Below, one piece after another: positions 11,925 to 23,549 of a stretch of DNA of 64,000 bases. The position numbers and the translations under genes are program-made. Location: contig JAVTVX010000013.1 in the NCBI GenBank assembly GCA_033439265.1, positions 22,652,000 to 22,715,999 on the forward strand, in the 5' to 3' direction. Numbering within the stretch: the stretch's first letter is position 1; each line of letters opens with the position of its first letter. Source of the DNA: Dillenia suffruticosa (lineage: Eukaryota > Streptophyta > Magnoliopsida > Dilleniales > Dilleniaceae). Under the pieces are notes generated by a model. The model was not told the origin of the DNA, did not search any database, and saw nothing but the letters and a program-made list of their open reading frames with translations.

Positions 11925-12990
11925 TGAGTTTCTGCTGCTGGATTACCAGCATAGATGACATGATTCCTTGGCCTGATGATGCCGAGAGATCTCCAATTGG
12001 CAAAGCTTTGCCAACAATTATGAGTTCATATTTTTTGCTATGGCCAACCATCAAAACCTCCTCCAGAATGTTGATTGGCGGATCTCTCTTCGTAATCTAA
12101 TAACCAATTTGACCTTATCTGGAACTGTGCCTAACCCCTGCCTGCGCTCATGGTGTTATATGCGAGAAAAATATGGCATTTTAAAGTCAAAAAGTTTTTG
12201 TTGCGATGTTAGGGTAGCTAAAGGAGAGGGAGGGGGCATCTTACCTTCGCACTTGCAATTTGTGTTGGTTGAGAAGCTGTAGTTCTTCCCTCTTATCATC
12301 TTCTGGTAATGGCCATGACATGATGCTGGTATTCTTTGTTCTGCCATTTTTAATGAATCTAATCATGGTCATCTTAACAAAATACTAAAGCATAACAAGA
12401 TCAATGGACAGTCGATTCAATGATATGGGGTGTTGGGTTCTTTAACCGAGTCTCAATTTCAAAACTTGAAAATAGAAAAGACAATATTGGTGGGTCTTTG
12501 TAAATGTTTGAACTGGATTAATAAGAGTATAGTTTGGGATATCGATGATGATGAAAAAAAAAATAGAAGCCCCACCCAGCTTGTCTCCTTTAGCTCTCTA
12601 TACCTTCTGAAGGGGACAGGAAGATATGCATGCTTTGACTTTTGTGTGGTGATCAAGGTTTACCAGGTGGTTGGCGCATTTGTTTCCTTTTCTACAGATG
12701 CGAGATACCGCATGGACCGTGACAATTCTCTGACGGCCTTTGAGTAATAATTCTCCACACATGGTCCACACTTTCCAGTACCTCGTTATCACTTCTTTCC
12801 GGTGTTTGTGGAAGGGGAACAGTAGCATCATCACCCTCTTATTTCGGCAATGGGGCAGGTGCCCACATGCACTGTGAAAAGTGCAGAGAGCTGTCAACAT
12901 AATTGTATGGGCTACTGTACCAAAAAACAAAATAATTGTATGGGCTGTTACACTTGAGTAGTAGATTGTCTTGATCACATTTGAAAAGCA
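11925..12990 (-). pseudogene. CHX20-like cation/H+ antiporter pseudogene (C-terminal domain only)
   Basis: Several minus-strand blocks in different frames match the C-terminal cytosolic domain of the CHX20 gene at 14193-18879, in the same order. At 12760-12880 the block reads ALCTFHSACGHLPHC, then FPFHKH and a shifted HVWRIITQRP. At 12240-12300 there is an exon-end remnant, KNYSFSTN. At 12000-12110 the sequence is DYEERSANQ, then a frameshift to NILEEVLMVGHSKKYELIIV. At 11925-12000 it is LPIGDLSASSGQGIMSSML. The segment equivalent to [19 protein letters not shown] is deleted. With frameshifts, an internal deletion and no membrane domain, it cannot encode a transporter. It is probably the remains of a local duplication of the neighbouring gene. 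Confidence 0.82.
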
Positions 12991-13606
12991 CCACTCTTTG
13001 AACTGAATGAACTTTATCCTCGTGCTGACCCAAATTACAGTGGCTAACAAACGCCATAATCGTTTTTCATTTTGCTTGTAAAACGGGCACATAGGCCCTA
13101 ACCAATGGGACGAATCCCGGTCAAGAAAAGACCAGAAGAAGGCACTAGCCGAAGCCAGATAAACCAAACAAACAGAATCAAGTCCGAACACACCAAAAAG
13201 GGGGCTACAAGAAACCACCAACGAACGGATGTTCCACGGGCTGGTTGGATATAGAGGAAGATTGACAAGGACCAACGACCCAAACACTAGCAAAACTTGG
13301 CAAATCAACGAGGGAATGATGTTTATCAGAGACCCACTCAAGCAAATCTGATTGATCGAGATTGATTGGATTATCTTTTTTTTTTTACAACATTGACATA
13401 AAACACGCCAGCCTTCCAACACCCGGACCCTACAAGAGGGATCCGACCGCCCGCTGTTGATTTGCACGAAGAAAATTGATAGCCACCATTAACGGTTGTT
13501 TGAACTCTCTAAATCAACTCCAATCTTGTCGGAACCTTGAAAAACTGCCATTGGAGTTACTGGCATATGCTGACGCAATTACCGCAGTTACACCCTTGAT
13601 ACTAAC
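12991..13606. other. Unassigned sequence between the CHX relic and a SINE-like repeat
   Basis: A long open frame crosses this stretch on the minus strand, but I recognise no family in it and it runs into the frameshifted CHX relic. I treat it as non-coding. A short direct repeat, ATAATTGTATGGGCT, occurs twice nearby (about 12899 and 12932). Confidence 0.4.
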
Positions 13607-13627
13607 CGGCGGCCGCAGTGGTTAACA

Positions 13628-13679
<52 letters not shown>

Positions 13680-13760
13680 GGACGTCGATCCCATGGAGGA
13701 TAGACATTTTTTTTCTTGGCGCATATTAAATGTTTGCCGGATGTCACTCAAGTTGTGTAT
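13607..13760 (+). repeat. SINE-like repeat containing a (GA)n microsatellite
   Basis: GCAGTGGTTAACACT resembles a tRNA A box, and CGTCGATCCCA after the microsatellite resembles a B box. A (GA)22-type tract at 13633-13676 separates them. The tail (TTTTTTTTCTTGGCGCATAT, then GATGTCACTCAAGTTG) is shared with repeats at 57268-57365 and, in part, 36938-37000. Confidence 0.5.
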
Positions 13761-14192
13761 GCTTGCTCAATAGACGGGAAGAAAGCCTTCCACACTGTGG
13801 ATATCAGGGTTTTATATCTTGAATTAGTTGCAGGTTTGATCCTTCTCTAGATTTTGAGGGTGACCTTGAACTCCTCTTATTTTCATGGTACACAGAATTG
13901 AGAATTGAACATAAATAGAAGTCACACAAAAGTTTTTTGTGGAATTTGAACTTGCTTGACCTTTGGTTGTGAATGTGATAAAGAAAAAAAAAACAAATGT
14001 TCAAACAAGGTTATGGCAAGTGGACCCTCTAATTTCTGATATTTTGATATTTTGTCTCCTCAAAGACTCCTTATTTACACTATTTCGAAGCCAAAATCCC
14101 TTTGGGCACACAAATACATCCACTAGAATTCTTAAATAGAAAACCTAGTCGGCTAGTAAAAATATAGACACACATATACACATATACACCTT

Positions 14193-17100
14193 TTAAACCA
14201 TGGGATCAGAGCTATAATCCTCATTAGGAGCTATCTTGCACACTGGGGCCTCTTCCGTATGGGCCACATCGTGCTGTTGCATCACTAGCACTGAAGACAG
14301 CACGCCGTGGCCTGGCGAGGCCAACACATCACCAATTGGGCCCAACTCGGCGTGCTCAGCGTGGCGCTCCGCCAGCTTGGCTACCATACTAGATGGAAAT
14401 CGGCCTTTGCCCACCACCATTAGGTTGTATTCCCCGGACCGGCCCAACCTCAATACCTCCTCTATAATGTTGCTTGCTTGTCTCTCCTCATATGTTACAT
14501 CTCCACCGTATTGCTGCCGGAACTCCGACACCGCCATGTTGTCCAGCTCCTAATTTTTTGCATTGAAAAATTTTATGATTAAGATTGGACTCGTCTGTGA
14601 TTATGCAATGTTAAAAGACCATTTTCAGTGTGAGGGCAATTTGGACAAGTAAGAAACTTTTATTTGGTGTTGACTATGACCAAGTGGGGCTCCTAGTTCT
14701 TGTTTCGTCCATGCATATATCTACCAAGTTTGAACCCTATTTGAGAGGCAGGTGGGAAATCAAAGACCAGACGTAGAAGTTTAATGTAAAAAATTAATAA
14801 TATAATAACAATTTAAGTCTATTTAAAAAGTTCAATTTTTATAATGTTTTTTCTTTAATTAATAAATATTACAAGTGAATTAAAATAAAATAAAGATAAT
14901 TAAAAACTTTCGTTCTTAAAAATTCTTGCTGAAAGTGAAAAAATCCTAAAGGAACAAATATAGAAGGAAAATGACATTGAAAAAGGATGATTCAAGTTTC
15001 GTTCGACCGCAGTTATGCTCTCCCATGGGTTCTCAGGATTGTTTAAAAATCATAACGCTAAGTTACAAGTGAAAGAGACTGAGAAGTCTCGAGAGTGGTC
15101 ACGATCCTCCTTTTCTAAATTTAAAATTTAGAATTCGAATTCTTGTATAACAAAAAAAAACAAATTCTGTTAATGTTAATCAAGGTCCACATGCTGTAGT
15201 TGGTGCCCATCAAATACGCAAGTGTTGTTTTACAATAAGTGTAGTTATGTATAGGATTTCGTTTGCAGAAGCAGAAGGTAAGTTGAAAAAAAGACATTAT
15301 TTTTCTTCCTCCTCACGTCAAAGCCAACTACCAAAAAATGAATCTCCACCCTCTTGCCAGAAAAAGAAAAAAGCTACCTTCTAATAGTTACCTTCCCGTT
15401 TGTATTAACCTATGTGATGGCAAGATAATCCAAATTTAATAAACGACCTACTATGCTCCAGAAAAACTAAAAAATATTTTTTTTTTACCCTAAAAAATAA
15501 CATTTGTCAAGGTAAAAAATGTTTTTATCTTTCGAAAAAGCCATAAAATTGGAAAGGAGAGTCTTTACCTGTTCTCTTTGACGATCCATGACAGCAGTTG
15601 AGAAGCTGTAACTATTTTCAGTACTTTTTCCTGGTGAAGGCTTCAAAACAACATTGCAACTCTCTCCGCCATCTACGAACCTCACAACTGTCACCCTGAC
15701 TCCCGGATGCTCGGCCATGCGCCCACCGAACACCAGTGCCTCTCTATCATCGGGCCCACCAAAGAACACAATGCACACATTATTGTGTATGGTGCTCACA
15801 CCCGAACCCTTCGGGGTGTCTTGGGTCCCACTCACAAATCCACGGTCCACAAGCAATGCAACGGAACACTGCGCCTCTTTCATCACCCTCTGATTCACCA
15901 TCCTCCATTCGTGTCCCATATTTTCAATCGAGTCATTGCTTTGATCTTTCCATTGTTTGTGGAAAGGTAAAATAATCATTGACGCACTTTTTTCATCCGC
16001 CACGTGGCATATATCCTCGTGCATCGTGGCCAGTGACGATATTGCGGTCATGGGTCGGACCTTGACCCGGCCCACTTGCCCGTATGCTTCGAAGGCAACA
16101 CCGATCCGATCGTGTGATTCACCTAACTTGGCCCGGTTGAAGAACGGGAACCCGTTTCGGCGGGCACGTTGCGCCATGATGATTGATGAGGTTCGCTCCG
16201 TGAGCTCCACTAGGTGCATTATGTAAAGTTTGAGAAGAGAGCGTTTGGTGCTTCTAATTGACTCGATCAAGTTGATCAGTGAGGGTACGTTTCTTGGCCC
16301 ATGGACGCAGGCCAGGAGGCGGAGCTCATCTTTGGCATTAGGAGAAAGTGGTGAGTCTCGTTGAAGGCGGCGCTGAGTTTTAATTGGGTGACCTCGAGCG
16401 GGCTTGTAAATTGCCATTACTATTGGGGTGGTCATAAAAGTTGTGACGAGTGCCATGAGGACTAATATTGCAAATGTTTCGTCATTAAGGACCTGGCAAT
16501 TCAAAATACGAATAATCATTCGATATACGGAACAAGAAAAAGAATGATAAATAATGAGGCCAAACTTATTCTCCAAATACATTCCTAACAAGTGTTAAAA
16601 TTCACTTTATTTCATGAAGATGATGCATCCTTTGTAAGAAAAAAAAAGGGATAACTGAGGTTAGACCAAAGTGACATTCCCTAACATGTTGCCATTATGA
16701 GGCCCATTTGATCTGAATCTGGCGGACAATTTCAGACTTTTTGAAATGGGTCACTCCAAAATGGCCCCAAAAATTGACATGTAGTGGGGAACAAAGACAA
16801 AAAAGGAGCAAGAAACTAAAAGACAATGTAAGGAATGGAAGGATCAGGGGAAAAAAAAGCCTTGGGAATAAAAGTACGGGGAAGAGAGATTCACTGAATT
16901 ATGCTATATGTGGGCTCCAGACAGGGTAATAGACGAGACAATCTCAAAAAAGATTCAGCCATTTAGTGCAATTTAACCAACACATTCTCAAGTCAAAGGT
17001 TTAGTCGATTCTTGTATATACCAAACCCAGCTGTCCTCGGCACGTTTTTGTTATTTTGTTAAGCAGCAACTGTGTATTTGCCTCATGAACTTTAATTTCG

Positions 17101-18879
17101 TGTACCAGCATACACGTAAGAACTGAGGTTTCAGACAAACACAAGTGGTTGAAATATAGATCTAATCGATTTCGATCATCCAATAATATTAAAATCTACC
17201 CATGACAAGTTTTTTAAAATCATGTAAAAAATATTTCCTCGTAGAAATGTTATAATTATTCCTAGGCAGCAAGCAAAGTCCAAACAAGCAAACGACAATC
17301 GATCACCAAGCATACTATTCAAAATAGTAAAAATAGGATCAATAATGATAAAAAATACAGGCACTTCAAATTTAAAACTGACCTCCTTTTCCTTGCCAAT
17401 GTTGAGAACAATCAGTTCAACCAAGCCTTTAGTATTCATCAAAACACCCAGAGTGATCGACTCTCCGGCTGGAATCCGACACAGCATCGCCACAATAAAC
17501 GTTCCCATGATCTTTCCTGCGCATGCCGTGGCGATTACGAGCCCCAACAGACCCCATGCCTCGGCGCCTTTAATGGAAGCAACGTTGGTCTTGAGACCAC
17601 TCGAAGCAAAATAAAGAGGAAGCAGAAGACTGGTAACAAAATCCTCAATCCTTACAATCAATCTCTCCGCAAATTCTCCCTCTTTCGGAATCGTTAGACC
17701 AAAGACGAATGCTCCGAAGATTGAATGGATTCCAATCATGTCAGTTATGAAGCCCGAAACCATAACCCCTGCTAATGTCAAGCAAATATAGAACTCGTCG
17801 AATACGTCGTGGTCGGGCGAACAACGTTTGGCTACCCATGCCATGGCTGGCTTGATAACTACTAACATGAAAACTACGAATGCCACACCACATAGCATGA
17901 CCCAAACAGAAATGATTGGGCTCTTGTGACTACCGTCGCCATTACCTAATTGTTTTACATAGTATCAAAGCAGAGCAAGTTTATAATTTTTAAAATAGAG
18001 TAATGATAAATGAGAATGAATCATAAATCATATCTTATGTAACAATTCTTATTAGTATATATTTTAAATAATTAATTATTTGATATTACCTGCCAAGGCA
18101 ATAGCCAGGGCTAATAGAATCCAGGCCGCCACGTCATTGAAAGCGGCGGCGGCCATCGCAGTTTCGCCAACACGAGTGGTTAGGAGTTTTAGTTCGGCGA
18201 GAATGCGGGCCAAGACGGGAAAAGCGGTTATGGAGAGAGCAACGCCCATAAAGACGAGGAACTGACCATAACCGACTTTGTCGGCTCCGTCAACGGTTTT
18301 GCGGAGGACAAAGGCGACCCCAATTCCGCCTAGGAAAGGGAGGGAGATTCCGGCAGCCGCGATGCTGAAGGCACGGCGACCGCTTCGGCGGAGGGAGTTG
18401 AGGTCGAGTTCGAGGCCGACGAGGAAAAGGAAAAAGAGAAGCCCGATGGAAGCCACGGTTTCTAGTATTGGCGTGCTCCATTTGGGGAAGATTCTGTTCA
18501 TGTACGCTTGGTTTCTTCCTATGGCCGATGGACCCAGAATGATCCCACCCTGAAAGAAAAATTAATAATAAAGTAACCAACAAAATGAATAAAACTACTT
18601 ATCCTTGCTACACGTATTCAACATTTTTCAAAGATAAAAACAAAAAGTATACAAGGTTTGATTTTCTAATAATTAAATTTGATGGAGAGAGAGAGAACAT
18701 ACGATAATCTCAGCAATGACTTTGGGTTGGCGAAGAGGCTTGAGAAGAAAAGCAAGGAAGCGACTAAGAGATATGACTATAACCGTTTGAACTATCAAGA
18801 GAGGGAAAGCAAAGTCCAGAGGATTATCACCTTGCCAAACCCCATTCGATGAGGTTTGGATTGAAGTTATGTTTACCAT
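14193..18879 (-). CDS. CHX20: Cation/H+ exchanger CHX20 (CPA2 family)
   Basis: Five exons on the minus strand: 18703-18879, 18090-18549, 17383-17945, 15569-16492 and 14193-14549. All have GT-AG borders with consistent phase, giving 826 residues (Arabidopsis CHX20 is about 838). The N-terminus [20 protein letters not shown] and the run [20 protein letters not shown] match CHX20. Residues about 25-420 hold the hydrophobic Na+/H+-exchanger domain, including the transport-site pair N197-D198 in [10 protein letters not shown]. Residues about 440-826 form the soluble regulatory domain, with [18 protein letters not shown] and [16 protein letters not shown]20 acts in endomembranes and supports K+ and pH balance, notably in guard cells. 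The decayed copy at 11925-12990 lies just downstream. Confidence 0.95.
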
Positions 18880-19045
18880 CCCTCACCAAAAATATTGAAT
18901 AACACCAAATTAATGAGATGCTAATTTTCCTCCTCTATTTTTGAATTTTTTAAGTTGGCTTTTTTGGGTGGTTGAAAGAAAAAAGTGCCCTCTCGAGAGA
19001 CTTCACTTGTGCTGCGTGGGAGAAAGAGTGAGAGATCGCTGGGCA

Positions 19046-19053
19046 TTATATAG
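19046..19053 (-). promoter_or_regulatory. Probable TATA box of CHX20
   Basis: CTATATAA on the minus strand, 167 bp upstream of the ATG, which allows a leader of about 135 bases. It was chosen by sequence and position only. Confidence 0.5.
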
Positions 19054-19059
19054 TATTCT

Positions 19060-22000
19060 TATGAAGTGGGTCAGTGGGTTGGATGTCCAGGTGCAGTTTC
19101 TTGCATCTGTTGTGACCAAAAAGATCACTTGACCTTTCGTGTGAAGCAAGGGTATTTTGGGAATGTGGTTAGAGTTTGAGTCTGCTGGGGGAGGTTGCAA
19201 GCTGCAACAGCTCATCGCCGGCGGTCATTCTATTATATTTTTTTTCAGAACCAATTAAAAATGGGCCACGGAATCGTCTTGAACTGGCGAGTGCGCTGCG
19301 CATTCCATACGATGCGTCAAATTCGACACCTTAGGTTTTTAATATCATTATCAATTCAGATTCGGAATCTGTATTTTGCTTGTAGTCGTCTATATAGTTT
19401 GGGGCAAGATCTAGTATTGTGGCACGAATCAGTCACTAGGGAGCATAACCCGAACAACCGACATAGAGAGAGAGAGTGGGAAAGAGAGAGAAGGAACATG
19501 GGACGCCAGTGAGTGCAAATCAACAAAAAGGTATATTCCAATTGCCCAAAACAAAGACAAAGCACGGCATAATGGGGTCCGCAAAATATTGAGTGTTCGT
19601 TCTAAAGCTTTGTTATAATTGTGCTTTGAAAATGTTCACGAAGACCATCCTACCATTACCCTCTTGATGGAATAGTAAACAAAACAAAATCTAAATTATT
19701 TAAAATTTTATTATTATGAAAATAGGTCATCACATGAGGTTGGAGGAACTTGCTTAGGCCAGAAAAGAAAAATAATGCAAATAGATTATTGTTTCATAAG
19801 GCAAATGTTCAAATTATAAATACACTGTTATCATTTTGCATCTACAATCATAAGTTGACTTTTTTAGGAACCAGACTCAAAAAGCGGATTGGGTGCTGAC
19901 ATGGCAAGCTTGTAGACAAATTCGTTGAGTTCCTAGTTTCTGATGGTATGTTTCGTGTGAGACGAGATTTACAACACTTTTGGTGAAACTGTGATTCTAA
20001 ATTATTTATACATTTCAACGCCAAAGTCCCTCTCAAACAAGCAAATCGTCTTAGTTTAGAAATTTCTCGTTCCATTCCACCACGTCTCTCTCTCATTGCC
20101 ATAGTCCATATCGAGTTCAAATTTTCGTTATGAAATTACCGTTCTACCCACCACAGTTTACTGACGCTTTCTTGGAAGGTTCAATTTCTTTTATCTTGCT
20201 CTTATTTACATCTATTTTTTATTTATCGGTGATATGAAAAAGCAAAAAAGGAGAATTAAGCGGAGTTTGTTTTTAGTGTCGTATTGGATAACGTGAAAAT
20301 CGCAGTCAACTTTTTTTTTTGGGGGGCCCCCGGCGGGGGGGGGGGGTTGGGGAGACGACAAAATGACACTAAATGCCGTTCTTGATTACAGTTTACTCAC
20401 GTGGCGCAAGATTATACTAATAGGTTTTTATTTTTTGCCACATGTCGTAGGCTTGGGGGCAATCAGGGTAATCAAGTAAATTTGGATCTTCCTGATTTCT
20501 GCTGTCGCATCGATACGAAGTTTCGGTGCCTTGATCTGAGCGACGGCGATTGGTGGTCGAGTTAAAATTGTTCATGACGAAGACGTAGACCTCCGAAAGA
20601 ATCACATGATCCTCACGTGCACAACTTTTTATTCAAGTCAATAAGCATTTTTGACCAACTTAACTTCCCCTAAAAATAAATAAATATCCTAAGACATGTA
20701 ATAAATTTATCGTCGAGAAAAAATAGGAAATAGAGCGGGACCTAGGTCACATATAAACGAAAATGAAAAATGAAAAACAAAATAAAAATATGAACAAACA
20801 TGTAAATATAAAAATAATTAATCATAAGAAAATAACTTAATAAAAATTATAATTAAATAAATAAATAATTCATTAAATATAAAAAATATAAAAAATTTTG
20901 TATATATATATATATTAATTAATTTAATGTGAAGAAATATTAAGGTTCAAAGTTCAATGTTTCGTACATCATAGGTGGCGACCATAAAAGAACCTTCAAA
21001 CTTAACAAGAGATGTCGTGCCAAAAATGTGGGATAAAAGAAATAAAATAAATTTGTTAACTTAAATTCTTTGGAAAATAAAATTCTCCAATTAAAAGCCT
21101 AAATTTGTGATATGGTATTATATTATTTTTGTTACTTTAATATGTTTTTCTCTATAACTTAATGTGTGTAAAAAATTTAAAAACATACTTATATTATTTT
21201 ATAACTTAACATATTTTTCACGTACATGAAATTTAAAAATTTAAAGAGAATCTTAACGTGTGAAAATATTAAATAAAGATAAACTAAATACAATAGGATT
21301 AAAATTTGTGATTCTCCGGCAGATATTTATATTGATACTGTGACCTAATAGATAAAATAAAATTAAAAAGATTGAAAAAATGAATAAGAAAAATAGAAAA
21401 AATTTAGGTGTGATTTCTAATCTTTTAAAAGGTCATAAATACTTTTGTTCTGAGCTAAGTCCATTGCCACTTGCGACTCAAATTAAAATCCACATGCATG
21501 TTGAATTAATTATGAATAGAGGGAATACTATATTATACTTTGACTAATTTAAAATTCAGAACATATCACATAAATATAAAAATTATCTATTTTAATATCT
21601 TATTTAATTATTAGTAATATGTTGAAATAATTATTTCTTTGTACCCAATATAGGCAAATTTGATCTGAAGTACTCTTGTTGCGAAAAATATTCCGTGAGA
21701 AGGATAGACAAGCACCCTTAAAAGTGAATAGGTTATCTTTACTTGCAGGTCCGTTTTCAAGGTAAGTACAAGGGGGATAGGGAAAGGATGACACACAGCC
21801 TTACGTTAACCCGCCACATTTCGTGAGTTAGATAGAGAGTGAGGCATTGCATGTTCATTATCATTTACAATCAGATTGCTGCCACAAGTTGGTGTACAAT
21901 TTGCAAACAAAGTGTATTCAAGTTCAAGGTCCAACGATTGTACGGCAAACTTAGATAATGCCGTTGACATTTTCCTATTTATTTTGGCAGTTATTTAGTT

Positions 22001-23500
22001 TACGTATGTTTATGGTACTACCGTAAACGAAACCACCATTTTTTTTAATAATTTGACGTTCGCAAAAAGTAGAAAATTATGAAATGATATATTGTATTAA
22101 AATAATTATTAAGATTCACAATATCTTTTTTTAGGTGTGTTGTTTTTTCCTCCCTTTGGTGAGTAAAGAAGTAAAAGGGGCAACCGATTGTGAAAACATA
22201 ATTAACTTAAAATTTAATCCCTCATTGTTCTTGCCCTTGGTTATTACAATTTTATTTTTTTTTTTACTTGATCGTGTTATCTGAAAACTCAACTAAATTT
22301 GCTCGAGCAACTATGAGACTCAATTTAAGAATCAATTATCTCAACATCTACTTTTCATTTTTAAAAGTCAAATTCAAAATTTTAATTAAAAGAGTTAGGC
22401 TATGTCACTAAACCTAAACTCACATGTGTTGAGTCCCTTAGTTATTGCAATATTAAAAAATCTACGAGTTACTGTGTTCTCCGATGCTTGGGCTGAGGCA
22501 AGACTTTCCTTTTTTGGGGTGGGGGGTGGGGGAAGAGGCTGTTGATCTCAGATTCAAGGTTCTCCAATTTTGCAATCGTTATAAATCCAAAAAATGTCCT
22601 GGTTACCGCCGTAGAATTCCCATGTTCATCAGAACAAGATAACTAGAATTAGGTCACTCTGTCTCAAAGTATAATACAAGTGATTCGGAAGCAAAATTTT
22701 ATACATCTTTAAATTTAATGTGTTATGCTATTTTTTTAATTAATCAGTGTAAATAAAGCATTGTAAATTTACATACCCTTTTGTAATTTGGATACTTTTT
22801 AAGATAATATCTGATTTTTTCTCATTATTTGTGTAAATACATCATTAAAAAAAAAAACCAAAAAACGAAAACAACAATCATCCAACATCTTATTATAAGG
22901 AGAGGAACAACTTTTTTGAACAATAATCAGTTTTGCCAATAGAAATACTAATGGGGACTGGGTTGTAATTATTTATTTTGGAGACAAAAATATTCTCAAT
23001 TAGTTGCATAGTGTTAATCCTTTTAGAATCATGAATAGATCCTCTGAACCAACATTACAGAGCAAGTCAAGGATAAGGAAAACCATGACCACTACGTCAT
23101 ATTTCTGAACCCTTCAAAAGATGGAAGTGGAACTATAGATTACCACTGCAAACTTCTCCTTTATTATTTCAAGTTGAGGAAATGATTTCCAGAAACATTG
23201 AACAACCCCACAAATTGCTCAACTAGATCAATAGTCGTTCAAATCAAATCAGATGTCATATTCAACATTTTGTAGGCAACAAGAAGTCCCATTTTATTAC
23301 GAACCTCAATTTTCATCTGATGGTACTCGGATCACAGGACCCTTGCAAAAAGTGTTCTTTTAAAGTAATTAGGAGCACCATTCCTGTGATTTCCACGCAC
23401 CATCATTTCCTTCTGCTTGGTATTCCTATTGACCACAAGTTTTTATCCTTTTGGTCCTCAATCACTGTTTTGTAGTATCTTCACCGTTGAATGTGGCGAT
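19060..23500. other. Gene-poor AT-rich intergenic region
   Basis: No supportable gene. It includes a sharp G/C homopolymer island at 20311-20353 and an extremely AT-rich stretch from 20640 to 22320. Another G-rich patch lies at 22515-22535. Short open frames here have no recognisable motif. Confidence 0.55.
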
Positions 23501-23507
23501 ATTGGTT

Positions 23508-23547
23508 ATACACTTGATCTTAGCCAAAAGGCTAAGAAAGTTACATG
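23508..23547 (-). pseudogene. U2 snRNA 5'-end fragment
   Basis: The minus strand reads ACTTTCTTAGCC, TTTTGGCTAAGATCAAG, then TGTATAACC. This matches the first ~35 bases of U2 (stem-loop I and its flank). In U2 the next bases are GTAGTA, which pairs with the intron branch site; here they are changed, and the rest of the RNA (Sm site, loops III-IV) is absent. No snRNA promoter element is visible upstream. It is a 5' fragment, not a gene. Confidence 0.78.
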
Positions 23548-23549
23548 AT

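Noticed and set aside
12598..13467. 289-codon minus-strand open frame
   Set aside because: Part of it is the CHX relic in a single frame and the remainder has no recognisable family; the CHX homology switches frames inside it, so it is not one gene.
20417..20605. 62-codon minus-strand frame, possible small secreted peptide
   Set aside because: No signal peptide, no conserved cysteine pattern and no supporting context.
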